A stretch of 64,000 bases of DNA from Alphaproteobacteria bacterium (GTDB lineage Bacteria > Pseudomonadota > Alphaproteobacteria > Rhizobiales > Hyphomicrobiaceae), in contig JAHJSN010000192.1 of assembly GCA_018830445.1 (NCBI GenBank), forward strand, positions 1 to 64,000, given 5' to 3'. Made by a program: the position numbers and the translations under genes. Each line of letters opens with the position of its first letter. The first letter of the stretch is position 1. The notes under the pieces were generated by a model. It saw only the letters and a program-made list of their open reading frames with translations. It ran no database searches and was not told where the DNA came from. This document shows, piece by piece, positions 8,574 through 18,200 of the stretch.

Positions 8574-8772
8574 GGTCGTCCTGACGTTGTTTGTTGCGCG
8601 CGCAGATGAGAATCGCCAGATTCCGGTCGCAATCTTCGCGGGATGGGGCTTTTTTCGCAAGAGGACGCCACCATCGCGCCGCCCAGCACCTTGACGGCGG
8701 CGGCCCGACAGGGCAAGCGGGCAGCCATGCGACATTGAAGTCGGTTCGGTCAATCGCGATCAGGAGAACGCC

Positions 8773-9540
8773 ATGCCCCTGGAAATTCACCAGTTTCCCG
8801 CACGCAGCGACAACTACGGCGTGCTTGTCCACGATACCGAAACCGGCATGACGGCTTCGATCGACGCACCTGAAGCCTCGGCCATCAAGGCGGCGCTGGC
8901 AGCCAAGGGATGGCAGCTCACCCACATTTTCACAACGCACCATCATCATGACCACACCGAAGGAAATGATGTCCTCAAGGCCGAGACGAATTGCGAGATC
9001 ATCGGGCCGCGCGGCGAAGCTGCCAAAATTCCCGGCATCGGCCGGCAGGTCGGTGAAGGCGACAGCTTCCGGTTCGGCAATTTCGAGGTGAAGGTTCTGG
9101 AGACGCCGGGCCATACGCTCGGTCACATCAGCTATTTTCTTCCGGACGCCAAGGTCGCGTTCGTCGGCGATACGATGTTCGCGATGGGCTGCGGGCGAGT
9201 GTTCGAGGGAACCCACCAGATGATGTGGAATTCGCTCAACAAGCTGCGTCAATTGCCGCCCGATACGACGGTCTATGCGGGGCACGAATATACCCAGTCG
9301 AATGCGCGCTTTGCGCTGACAATCGAACCAGGCAATGCCGATTTGCAGGCGCGCGCGGCTGAAGTCGACGATCTGCGCGCCAACGGCCAGCCGACGCTGC
9401 CGACGACGATCGCCAGAGAACTTGCGACCAATCCATTCCTGCGGGCATGCGAGCCGGACCTCAAGCAGGCTCTTGGCATGGCCGGCGCGGAAGACTGGCA
9501 GGTGTTCGGCGAGATCCGAACGCGCAAGGACAACGCCTAA
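8773..9540 (+). CDS. gloB: Hydroxyacylglutathione hydrolase (glyoxalase II)
   Basis: 255 residues. It hydrolyses S-lactoylglutathione to lactate and glutathione, the second step of methylglyoxal detoxification. The metallo-beta-lactamase metal motif THxHxDH is at residues 55-61 (THHHHDH). The further ligands fall in TPGHTLGHISY and FVGDTMFAMGCGR, and the C-terminal glutathione-binding region contains YAGHEYTQSNARFA. The length is normal. The ATG is preceded by AGGAG at 8761-8765. A DUF985 gene follows after about 30 nt and may be cotranscribed. Confidence 0.94.
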   Translation: MPLEIHQFPARSDNYGVLVHDTETGMTASIDAPEASAIKAALAAKGWQLTHIFTTHHHHDHTEGNDVLKAETNCEIIGPRGEAAKIPGIGRQVGEGDSFRFGNFEVKVLETPGHTLGHISYFLPDAKVAFVGDTMFAMGCGRVFEGTHQMMWNSLNKLRQLPPDTTVYAGHEYTQSNARFALTIEPGNADLQARAAEVDDLRANGQPTLPTTIARELATNPFLRACEPDLKQALGMAGAEDWQVFGEIRTRKDNA

Positions 9541-9569
9541 GGCAACACAGTCGAATGGTTGGATGACCG

Positions 9570-10040
9570 ATGCCGGCAAATTCCGTGAAGCAGCAGCCAA
9601 CGGCCGACCGACTGATCGATATGTTGCAATTGTCCCCCCATCCTGAGGGCGGCTATTTCAAGGAAACATTCCGGGATTCGGCCTGCGTCGATGCAGCCGG
9701 CCGCGCCGCGTCGACTGCGATCTACTTCCTCTTGAGGGCCGGTCAGGTTTCGCGCTGGCACCGCCTCGATGCCACCGAGATGTGGCACTGGTATGCGGGT
9801 TCTGCCCTTGAATTGAGGTTTACCGTTGCGGGTTCTCGAGAGCGCATTGCAACGGTGCGGCTTGGTAATAGCCTGTTGGCCGGCGAGGCCCCCCAGGCGA
9901 TCGTCCCGCCGGGGTGTTGGCAGCAGGCGAGAAGCCTTGGCGACTACACGCTTGTGGGATGCACAATGGCGCCCGGCTTTGTGTACGAGGGATTTGAACT
10001 GGCGCCGGAAGGCTTTGCGCCAGTCGCCAGCGATTCGTGA
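9570..10040 (+). CDS. DUF985 family cupin protein
   Basis: 156 residues. The cupin_5/DUF985 signature is clear: LSPHPEGGYFKETFRD, STAIYFLLRAGQVSRWHRLDATEMWHWYAG and the closing segment GCTMAPGFVYEGFEL. Family members are small double-stranded beta-helix proteins related to yeast YML079w, and no reaction is settled for them. The histidines of the cupin motif are kept (SRWHRLDATEMWHW). It lies just after gloB in the same direction and is followed by a 350-nt gap before the next gene. Confidence 0.88.
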   Translation: MPANSVKQQPTADRLIDMLQLSPHPEGGYFKETFRDSACVDAAGRAASTAIYFLLRAGQVSRWHRLDATEMWHWYAGSALELRFTVAGSRERIATVRLGNSLLAGEAPQAIVPPGCWQQARSLGDYTLVGCTMAPGFVYEGFELAPEGFAPVASDS

Positions 10041-10186
10041 CCACTTTTAGGTGCGCGGGCGGCAATTCCCGCCGCCGGGCAATTGTCAGCGGTCCACGGC
10101 AGAAGGTTTTCCACCGCTTCCTCCCACCGCAAACGACGTCTAAGACATTGAAAATAATGCAATAATATTGGGGCGCCGATTCGGTC

Positions 10187-10235
10187 GTTGAGCGTGGCGC
10201 GATGCGGCTTGTCGCTGCGCCCCGACTCGCTCAAC
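10187..10235. other. Strong intergenic hairpin in the 10041-10393 gap
   Basis: The arms GTTGAGCG and CGCTCAAC are perfect complements. They enclose a second stem GGCGC/GCGCC and an inner GCGA/TCGC pair, with an asymmetric 1/6-nt interruption. There is no T-run on either side, so it is not a classical terminator. It lies within the 353-nt gap between the DUF985 gene and the NYN gene. Otherwise the gap shows only an AT-rich patch near 10147-10170 that could hold a promoter for the NYN gene. Confidence 0.4.
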
Positions 10236-10393
10236 ACTCGCATTCGGATGCGTTTGGCTTTTCGATTTCCGGGTGGGATTGCAGGCGGGTGCGGGTCTTC
10301 GACAGACAGGCACTTTGGCTGCGTGCCCAGGGATGGCAAGCCACGGCGAAAAACATATCGAGACTACGATTGAGTTGAGCGGGGGCATTACGA

Positions 10394-12451
10394 ATGAAGC
10401 GGTCGTCCGAAGGATCTTTGTTGAGCACGGTGTTCGTCGACTACGACAACATCTACCTTTCGCTCAAACGCAAGAACGAGGAAGCCGCCAAGCGCTTCGC
10501 CAAGGATGCCGGCCTGTGGCTGGCTGAAATTGCTTCCGGAAGGCTCATCACGCCGACCAACAGCCCGGTTCTGGACATGCCCCGGCGCATCGTCATGAAC
10601 CGCTGCTACGGCAATCCCGTGCCGCGCCGCAATACCCACGACAATTCGACGGACATGAACTCGTTTCCATTCGTGCGCCACCATTACCTGCGCGCCGGGT
10701 TCGAGGTCATCGACTGCCCGCCGCTGACCGCGCAGTTGAAGAACTCCGCCGACATCCGCATGGTCATGGACGTGCGCGATTATCTGCTGCACGACACCTA
10801 CTTCGACGAGTTCATCATCCTTTCGGGCGATGCCGATTTCACGCCGGTTCTGCATCGCTTGCGCCAGCACGCTCGCCGCACGGTGATCTACTCCAACGAT
10901 CACACCGCGACGCCGTATACAGCCATCAGCGACGGTGAAGTACGAGAATCCGATCTCATCGCCGCGCTGCTCGAAGGCCGCGCGCCAGCCGCGGTGACCG
11001 ATGAGCAGTCGTCGCGCAAGGGCCTGCCCAATCCGCAGAGCATGGATCAGGCGCGCAAGGCGATTATTTCCGATGTGCTCGGCCACGTCCGCGCCGAAAG
11101 CCAGCCTCTGCTCCTTGAGGTGCTGGCCGATCGCGCGGTACGCACGCTGGGGCATGAGAAAACCGTCGGGACCGGATGGGGTGGCGCCGGCAGCTTCCGC
11201 GATCTGCTCGTCAACGAACTGCCCGATGGCGTCGAGGTGACCGAGCACCCTCCCCACTACGTGTTCGACACGACGCGCCAGGGAGCACCTGCGGACGACA
11301 AGGGTGGGCCGCACGCTCCGCAGCCGCCCCGCGAAACCGTGGATCGATTTGCAACCGCGTTCGGCGAGATTCGCCCGGAGCCGCTTATTCCGGCTCGCGA
11401 GAGCGTGCCGGCGGCACACCAATCGGCGCGTGGCACAGGCTCAGCGCCGATGCCGAACGAAGCCGTATACGAAGAGCGTCAGCCCGCTGCGCGTCACGAG
11501 CAACCGGCGGCACCTGCCCATGACGAACGCTTCGCTTCGCGCGAAACTGATTACACTCCGCAGCCTCATGCACGCCAGCCGCAGCCTCAGCCTCAGCCGC
11601 AACCTCAGCCGAAGCCGCAGCCTCAGATCCAGCCTCGGGAGCAGCATCACCTGACTGCGCCGATGCCGGCCCAGCAGTCTTCCTATCCCGACGCTGGCCA
11701 GCAGCGGCAGATGATCCCCGTCGCGCAACGCCCGCAGCAGGCACCGGTGCGCACCGAAGCACCCACTGCTGCTCAACCGCGTTCGGCAAACCAGGAAACG
11801 GCGCAGCGTCCTGCCGACAACAACGCAAGCGCGATCCAGAAATCCATCGCTCGTATTCATGAAGCCTGTCAGGCACCGCCGATTTCGCCGCCCGAATACC
11901 GCGTGCTTTTTGACGTGATGGCCGAAGAGATCAACGCCAACGGCCTGACGGGCACGCAGACGCTGGTCAACATCTGCCAGCGCGCCAAGGATGTTGGCGT
12001 CGAAATCCGCAAGGACGATGCCCGCTTCATCCTCGAAGTTGTCAGTGAGGCAGACCCGTGGTTCGAACAGGGCGCGTCACCCAACCTGTTCTCGAGCCGC
12101 TTCCGCAACTTCGTCATTGCGCGCTGCAAGAGCCAGGGGCTGCAACTTTCTGCAACCGAACTCGACCTGATCGAAGCATGGTTCACCGGTGTTGCGCCGC
12201 GCGTTGCTGTAGGCAAGGAACCCGCTTCCGACCAATTGCGCGCGCCCTCGGCACCGACGGGACATGCCTCCGCAGAGGGCCCGTCGCCGCAGGGTCATGC
12301 TGGCGAGGGGCGTCAGCAGGACTGGTTCGCAGGCGAACAAGCGATGCGGCCTCAGCCGGCGGCTGCCGGTGATGATGCCCCCGATTTCGGCCGTTATGCG
12401 GAGTCGGACGACGACTTCCCCCGCGTCCTGCGCAACCGCAACCGGGCGTGA
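10394..12451 (+). CDS. NYN (PIN-like) domain protein with LOTUS-like domain
   Basis: 685 residues. The N-terminal NYN/LabA-type nuclease domain spans about residues 10-200. Its acidic metal-binding residues are visible: Asp16 and Asp18 in FVDYDNI, Asp120 in NSADIRMVMD, and Asp146/Asp148 in SGDADFTP. Residues about 215-295 (QARKAIISDVLGHVRAE to HPPHYVFD) look like an OST-HTH/LOTUS RNA-binding module. A disordered middle contains a PQ repeat around residues 395-415. A helical domain follows from about residue 475 (IQKSIARIHEACQ to LIEAWF). The set suggests a ribonuclease acting on structured RNA, which is inference. A terminator follows. Confidence 0.85.
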   Translation: MKRSSEGSLLSTVFVDYDNIYLSLKRKNEEAAKRFAKDAGLWLAEIASGRLITPTNSPVLDMPRRIVMNRCYGNPVPRRNTHDNSTDMNSFPFVRHHYLRAGFEVIDCPPLTAQLKNSADIRMVMDVRDYLLHDTYFDEFIILSGDADFTPVLHRLRQHARRTVIYSNDHTATPYTAISDGEVRESDLIAALLEGRAPAAVTDEQSSRKGLPNPQSMDQARKAIISDVLGHVRAESQPLLLEVLADRAVRTLGHEKTVGTGWGGAGSFRDLLVNELPDGVEVTEHPPHYVFDTTRQGAPADDKGGPHAPQPPRETVDRFATAFGEIRPEPLIPARESVPAAHQSARGTGSAPMPNEAVYEERQPAARHEQPAAPAHDERFASRETDYTPQPHARQPQPQPQPQPQPKPQPQIQPREQHHLTAPMPAQQSSYPDAGQQRQMIPVAQRPQQAPVRTEAPTAAQPRSANQETAQRPADNNASAIQKSIARIHEACQAPPISPPEYRVLFDVMAEEINANGLTGTQTLVNICQRAKDVGVEIRKDDARFILEVVSEADPWFEQGASPNLFSSRFRNFVIARCKSQGLQLSATELDLIEAWFTGVAPRVAVGKEPASDQLRAPSAPTGHASAEGPSPQGHAGEGRQQDWFAGEQAMRPQPAAAGDDAPDFGRYAESDDDFPRVLRNRNRA

Positions 12452-12483
12452 GCCAAGCAGTCATCTAAAAGAACTCATGAAAC

Positions 12484-12518
12484 AAAAGGCGCTCCGCTGA
12501 ACACGGGGCGCCTTTTTC
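12484..12518 (+). terminator. Rho-independent terminator after the NYN gene
   Basis: The inverted repeat AAAGGCGCTCCG / CGGGGCGCCTTT with a CTGAACA loop is followed by a run of five T. It begins about 30 nt after the stop of the NYN gene. The remaining bases to 12694 show no gene. Confidence 0.88.
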
Positions 12519-12694
12519 AGAACTGCGGCACAATTAATTAGCTCACTGCACGACGCCTTGCCCGCGGACTGCGCCTAACCCGACAGAAGATTTTCATGCG
12601 CGGATGGCGCGCGGGTCGACACGACAATAACCTGTCCGAATGGCGCCTGCTTATGTTGAGCAAAGGAAGTGTTGGCACCAAGACGGTGCCGAAA

Positions 12695-13675
12695 TCAAGA
12701 ACAGCTGCCACCGCCGAGCACGCAGAACTTCGAGCAATGCCGGTGGCAGAGCTTCACCGCGCCGCGCTCGAACATGCCGCCGTCGGCTGCTGCCGCGGCT
12801 TCGAGCGTCGGTCCCATCTCGAAGGCTTCGTCGAAGGGAAGAAGCGTGCAGGGCAGCACGACGGGTATTTCGGCACCCCTGCGTTTCACCACCATGCGCG
12901 AGGTGGCGCACATCATATCGCTTGGCTTGAGATTGAGTATGCCCCAGCAGGCCGTCGTAATCTCGGGCGTATCGTCGGTCGCCGTCATTTCCGGAAACAG
13001 TACGAGTTGCTTCGGGTTGTCGGCATCGATTTTCCAGCCGTGTTCGGCAATGAGCGCACGATAGGCTTCGCGTCCCTCGCTTTCGTTTTCGTAAAGGCTG
13101 ATGCGGCCTGCGATCGCCAGACGGAAACCGTTCTCCGACAGCCACGAAATTCCTTCGAGCGCCTTCTCGAAAGACCCCGCCCCGCGCTCATCGTCGTGCT
13201 GCGCGCGGGCGTGGTGGTCGAGACTGACGCGCATGGTAAGCTTTGCTCCGAGCCGGTCTTTCAGATCGAGCAGACGTTGCTTGGGGCGGGGCCGCTGCAT
13301 CGGCTGCATCGCGTTGGTCAACACCAGCACTTCGAAGCCGCGTCGCAGCGCGTCTTCGAGCATGTCGGGGAATTCGGGATTGAGGAACGGCTCCCCCCCG
13401 GTGAAGCCGATTTCCCGCGTGCCGGCCTTTTCGGCTTCATCGAAGAACCGCCCGGCTTCTTCCGCCGTGATGTAGACGAGCGCGTCGTTCGTCGGGCTGG
13501 AGAGGATGTAGCAGTTGCCGCATTCGATGTTGCAAAGCGTGCCCGTGTTGATCCACAGCGTGTCGAGCTTCGTCAGCCAGACTTTGGCCCGCGGCTCGCC
13601 TTTCGCGGTCCGGTCGGGGTCGAAAAATCTGGCTGGTGCAGCGTCGGGCAGGATTGGTTCGGCGATGGTGGTCAA
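12695..13675 (-). CDS. Radical SAM protein with C-terminal cysteine cluster
   Basis: 326 residues. The [4Fe-4S]/SAM motif CxxxCxxC is at Cys48, Cys52 and Cys55 (TLCNIECGNCYI), and the GGE-type SAM-contact motif is FTGGEPFLNP. The C-terminal third has many further cysteines (CATS, CTLLPF and the ending LCHRHCSKFCVLGGGSC), which suggests one or more auxiliary clusters of the SPASM type. The substrate is not evident: there is no adjacent precursor peptide and the neighbours are a NYN gene and a tRNA. The start MTTIAEPIL gives a normal distance to the cluster motif. Confidence 0.85.
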   Translation of the reverse strand: MTTIAEPILPDAAPARFFDPDRTAKGEPRAKVWLTKLDTLWINTGTLCNIECGNCYILSSPTNDALVYITAEEAGRFFDEAEKAGTREIGFTGGEPFLNPEFPDMLEDALRRGFEVLVLTNAMQPMQRPRPKQRLLDLKDRLGAKLTMRVSLDHHARAQHDDERGAGSFEKALEGISWLSENGFRLAIAGRISLYENESEGREAYRALIAEHGWKIDADNPKQLVLFPEMTATDDTPEITTACWGILNLKPSDMMCATSRMVVKRRGAEIPVVLPCTLLPFDEAFEMGPTLEAAAAADGGMFERGAVKLCHRHCSKFCVLGGGSCS

Positions 13676-13887
13676 GTCTGTTGGTCCTCGATTGCGGCCG
13701 GGATCGGCGCCAGGTCGCGCGTTCGCCTCTGCCCGAAGCTGGGAAAGCGTAGCGCCGTCGAAGAATTCGGTATCACGGGGGGCTGCGAACGCGAACTCAC
13801 AAAGGTTTTATGACTGCTTGATTGGATGAAACCAAGACCACTTCCGCACCGGCTTCCGGCGTGCTAGTCCTTCCTGCCCCAACCAAG

Positions 13888-13961
13888 GCGGGTGTAGCTC
13901 AATGGTAGAGCAGGAGCTTCCCAAGCTCACGACGAGGGTTCGATTCCCTTCACCCGCTCCA
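13888..13961 (+). tRNA. tRNA-Gly (anticodon CCC)
   Basis: A 74-nt cloverleaf including encoded CCA. The acceptor stem is GCGGGTG/CACCCGC, the D-arm is AGCTCAATGGTAGAGC, the anticodon arm GGAGC-TTCCCAA-GCTC gives anticodon CCC, and the T-arm is AGGGTTCGATTCCCT. A ten-base copy of its 3' end (CCCGCTCCAC) recurs at 14070-14079. Confidence 0.97.
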
Positions 13962-14096
13962 CTTTTGCGCTCACGGGCCGCGGGCCCTCCGCGGGGGCGG
14001 CGCTTGCGCCGGGTCGCCTTGCTCCCTGATCGCCGTTGGCGATGGAGGAGTTCAAACAAACTCCGTCTGCCCGCTCCACGGCAATTGAGACGACTT

Positions 14097-14327
14097 ATGG
14101 GCGAGTCATTCGTCCTGACCTCCGAGATCACGTGTCCGCAGTGCGGTCACAAGGCGCTCGAGTTGATGCCGACGGACGCCTGCGTTGGCTTCCATCCCTG
14201 CAAAGGGAGCGGGGCAATGCTTCGCCCTGCAAAGGGGGATTGTTGCGTTTTCTGCACATATGGCACTGTTCCCTGCCCGCCTATCCAAGCCGATAATGCC
14301 TGCTGCAAGCCGACGCGACAGGATTAG
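14097..14327 (+). CDS. Small cysteine-rich GDCCVFC protein
   Basis: 76 residues. The segments ITCPQCGHKALELMPTDAC and GDCCVFCTYGTVPCPPIQ match a short conserved hypothetical family I recall from many proteobacteria. The paired cysteines suggest a zinc ribbon or a metal-binding fold. In this copy the expected second CxxC reads CKGSG, with a serine where I would expect cysteine. The ATG at 14097 lacks a strong ribosome binding site, and in-frame sequence further upstream runs into the tRNA and is not used. No pathway is implied by the neighbours. Confidence 0.72.
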   Translation: MGESFVLTSEITCPQCGHKALELMPTDACVGFHPCKGSGAMLRPAKGDCCVFCTYGTVPCPPIQADNACCKPTRQD

Positions 14328-14648
14328 ATTTTCGCCTGACCCCGGTTCAAGCGAGAAGCCGGCGATGATGGATTTGACCGGTCGCAATTCCGATCTATCG
14401 CAAAAACCTGCATTGTCTGTTGCATGGATGCGTCGGCACGCCCGCGGCGCACAAGCTGTGTGTTGTCATGCCGCTGGCGCACCGATAGTGCGAAATCACT
14501 GTAAAGTCGTACTGTGGGGCGATCGCTTTAGAGCGAAAATCAGGGCGGCTTCTCAATTGAACGGATCATTCGTTCCACCAGTTGCCAGTCGAGATATTGC
14601 CCTGGAGATCAGGCTCGCCTCTGCGCGTTCGATTGGGAGGGGAAATCA
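14328..14648. other. Intergenic gap without recognisable gene
   Basis: A 321-nt stretch between the small cysteine-rich gene and the caspase-like gene. Open frames crossing it do not resemble proteins. Its last part must carry the promoter and the strong GGAGGGG ribosome binding site (14635-14642) of the caspase-like gene. I see nothing else. Confidence 0.5.
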
Positions 14649-15245
14649 TTGCACCGGGCCGCCAATGCGACTGAAGCTGGCCCATCGGCGGGGCTTGACC
14701 GCATCAAATTCCGTGTCCAGGAGCGGCCGGATCGCCCGCGTTTTGCATTCCTGATTGCCAACTGGGAATATCGCGGCTCCGCTGCGCTAATCAATCCAAA
14801 AAGCGATATCGATGCCGTCCAGGAGGCGCTCGGAGATCTCGACTTTGAAATCTATCGATACGACAACCTGAACGTTGGCAGCACATTCGAATACCTCGGG
14901 CAGTTCGTGCAGAAGGCAACCGCGGCGGCAGCCGACAACGGTTCGGGTTGCGACATCATGATCTACTATTCGGGCCACGGCATCCAGCTCGCCCAGGGAA
15001 GCCTTATTCGCAACTATATCGTCCCGGTCAGTTTCGATCCGCTCGATCCGGAAAGTTCAGCTGAAGCGGACCTTGTATGCGTCCAGGATGTCCTCAAGTA
15101 TCTCGATTTCGCCACCTACCGGTTCGTGTTTCTCGACGCCTGCCGCGACGACGGCGGCAACGGCGCCAGCAGCGGTTTACTTCCCGAGGATTGTCGCCCC
15201 GGCGCCGATCGATCCGCCGCGCCGTGGAGCGCCGAGCGAACCTGA
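14649..15245 (+). pseudogene. Caspase-like (peptidase C14) N-terminal domain, out of frame with the downstream giant ORF
   Basis: 198 residues from a TTG start that is well supported by GGAGGGG six nucleotides upstream. The caspase p20 core is visible: FAFLIANWEYRG, then the SDIDAVQEAL helix, the catalytic His110 in YYSGHGIQL and the catalytic Cys165 in FVFLDACRDD. After the cysteine the frame soon becomes non-family and stops at 15245. Plausible coding continues in another frame from about 15160-15190. The small-subunit half of a caspase (p10) is not seen in either frame. Either a frameshift or a small deletion has cut the gene, or the two frames were joined from separate genes. A sequencing error is also possible. 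Confidence 0.65.
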
Positions 15246-18200
15246 TCCCGATCTGGATTTCTCCGGCGTACCCGATCACGACGACGATCTGACAGCCTTC
15301 GAGGAACTGGGCCGCCGTGAAATTGCCGAGGGGCCGGCCCGCCGGGGCCCTTCGGTAAGATGGGCCGCCAATGAGGACGCACCCGACTATGCGCATTCGC
15401 TTGCCGCCGAGGCGGCGGGAATTACACCGCGAAGCCGGTTCGAACTGACACCTGCGGTTCTCGAACTGCTCATCAAGGCGAACTCGTTCCAGCCCGAAGG
15501 GCAGGCGGACACGTTTGTGTTCGCCTTGCGCGGCGGCCTGCTGACCAAGGGAAGCACCTTTGAGAACGTGAATTCCGTCGAAATCGAGGACACGCGGCCC
15601 AACCACGAGGATTTCCGCTGCACCATCGGCTTCTACAATCGGCAGGCGAAGACGCTCAACGCCTACATGTCTTCAACCGTCCCCACCGCCCGATATATGC
15701 GCGGCTACTATAGCGGCGGCAGCAGCGTGAACATGCTTCCGACCGGCTGCTATATTTTCCGCAAGAATGCCCATAAGGGCGGCACGATCAAACCGGCCAT
15801 GCGCCTCACCGATCCCGACAAGCTGACACAGGATGGCTGGGTTACGGTCCTGCGCACCCGAAACGATCTCACGTTCAAGCACGACGATATCTGGGATCGC
15901 TGCCAGCCGTTCGACAATGTGCATTGTGCATATTCGAACTCCTGGTTTTCGTCGGCGGGTTGCCTGACCGTGCAAGGTCCGGCAACCGGCGGCGCATGGC
16001 TCAAGTTCCAGAACGTAATGCGCAATTGGCCCTGGGACGGGCGCATCGATGTGATGCTGCTGACGGGCCGTGACGCCGCGCTGGCCGCGGAGATCCTGCG
16101 TCGCGGGCTGGAGAACGATGACAAGGTTATCGACGCCAGCCTGCGGCGCCTGCGGGTCGGCTCGCACGGGCCAAGGGTCAGCGCTCTGCAAAAGAAGCTG
16201 GGCTTTTCTGGCGACAGCGCGTATTTCGGCTCCAGCACGCGCGCCAGGCTCGCTCAGGTGGAGAAGGAGAAGGGCGTCAACTCCGATGGAACGTATTGCC
16301 CGCGCGACGATGCCCTGTTCGATTGGGGTGTGTTTGCCGTGGACGAGGGAACCGGCACGGGTCAAGGCGACAGCACGGGGACGGAAACCAACAGCGGGTC
16401 TCAGAACGGTACAGGGACGGGGACCGGCTTCGAGGGCATCGATCCCGACAGCCTCACGCTTCAGTCGGACGCTGCCGGTGCCCAGGTCCTCGAAGGCGGC
16501 AAGCGCATAACCGTACCTGGCGAGGGCGAATGGACGGTCGGTCCGACGCTCGGCATGGTGACGTTCAAGCCGCTGGAATCATTCATCGGCGAACCTCACC
16601 CCGTCCGCTATACGGCCGCCGACAAATACGGCCAGACCGCGAGTGCCGAGATAAGGGTGACCGTCAAGTCGTCGAACAAGGGCCCGAATGTCGTTGACGA
16701 CAGTGCGACCACCATGAGCGGGCGGGCCGTCGATGTCGCGGTGTTGCGCAACGATTCTGATCCCGACGGGGCGATCGATCCGGCGACACTTCGCTTTGCG
16801 CAGATCCCCCAGGGCGCTCAGCTTGCCGGCGAACGCTACCTGTCGATCCCTGGTCAGGGCGTCTTCATTATCACGGAGAAGGCCGAAATCCGTTTCGAGC
16901 CGGTGGCCGGCTTCGTCGGGACGGTGAAGGCGACCTACAAAGTGGCCGATGACAAGGGAGCCTATCGCGACGGCACCGTGACGGTCGTCGTCAACCCGCA
17001 CATAGAACCGCCGAAATTCACCGGCGACGTCGGCGACACCATTTCCGGTGAACCGGTAACTATCGACGTCTTCAAGAACGACACCTTCGGGAAAGTCGTC
17101 GGCGGGTCGTCGCAGGGCGGGACCGGCACGGGTACGGCAGGGACCGGCGGGGCCGCAACCGGGGCTGGAATCGACATGGGAACAGGTACCGGAACAGGGA
17201 GTGGCACAGGAACAGGGAGTGGCACAGGAACAGGTTCGACTGGCGGCCAAAGCCCGGCGACCGGGACCGGCAAGCCACTCCACGTCGCCGCACCTTTGAC
17301 GGAAGCCGATCTGGGTACGTTCGCGCCGGGTTCCACGGCTGAGAAATACCGCCGCGCGCTGGCCGAGCATGGCAACCGAATTCTCGCCGAATACGGCATC
17401 AATTCGAATCCGCTGCGCCTGGCTCATTTCATGGCCCAGATCGGGCACGAGTCGGGTGGCTTCACGATCGACCGCGAGTCGCTCAACTACACGACGGCTC
17501 GCCGGCTGATGGAGGTCTGGCCGACGAGGTTCAGGTCGGTCGGGGAGGCAACGCCCTACCGGCGCAATGAAGAAAAGCTCGCCAACAAGGTCTATTTCGG
17601 CCGCATGGGCAATACGCGTCCAGGCGACGGCTTTCTCAATCGCGGCCGTGGCCTCATCCAGATCACGGGCCGCGACGCCTATCAGGAATACGGCCGCAAG
17701 ATCGGCATCGATCTTGAGAACAATCCCGACCTCGCCATGGATCCGGTGATGGCAATCAGGATCGCGGCGTGTTTCTGGCAGGACCGGAAACTCAATCAGC
17801 GCGCCGACGAGCATAACATCGAGCAGATCACCTACCGCATCAACGGCGGCCATAACGGATTGGCAAGCCGCAAGGAGTGGTTCGCAGGCAAGGCCTGGCC
17901 GATCTGGGGAGACGGCGGTGCCCCGCGGCCTCGGGTCAAATCCGCCGGACTGCAACTCGGCGATCAGGGACCCGACGTCGGCAAGCTTCAGACCAAGCTG
18001 ATCGAGGCCGGCTACCTGACAGGCACGGTCGACAGCAAATTCGGCCCTAATACCGAACGCTCGCTACTGCGTTTCCAGGTCGAGTCCGGCCTCAATGCCG
18101 ATGGTGTCGTCACCGATGCGGTCTGGACGGCACTCGATGAAGCCGCCGGTTCCGGTCGCCGCCGCCGCGGTCTCAAGTCAGGCAGGCGCGGAGCACCCGC

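Noticed and set aside
11570-11640. PQ-coding repeat in the NYN gene as a possible CRISPR or tandem array
   Set aside because: It is an in-frame coding repeat of a few bases per unit without spacers; no CRISPR array was seen anywhere in the window.
14070-14079. Ten-base copy of the tRNA-Gly 3' end, as a possible attachment site
   Set aside because: Too short, only 110 bases from the tRNA, and no integrase or island genes lie between.
16579-17955. 458-codon open frame opposite the Ig-like and GH19 part of the giant gene
   Set aside because: The plus-strand frame has clear domains; the antisense frame is low complexity and Cys/Arg-rich without family features.
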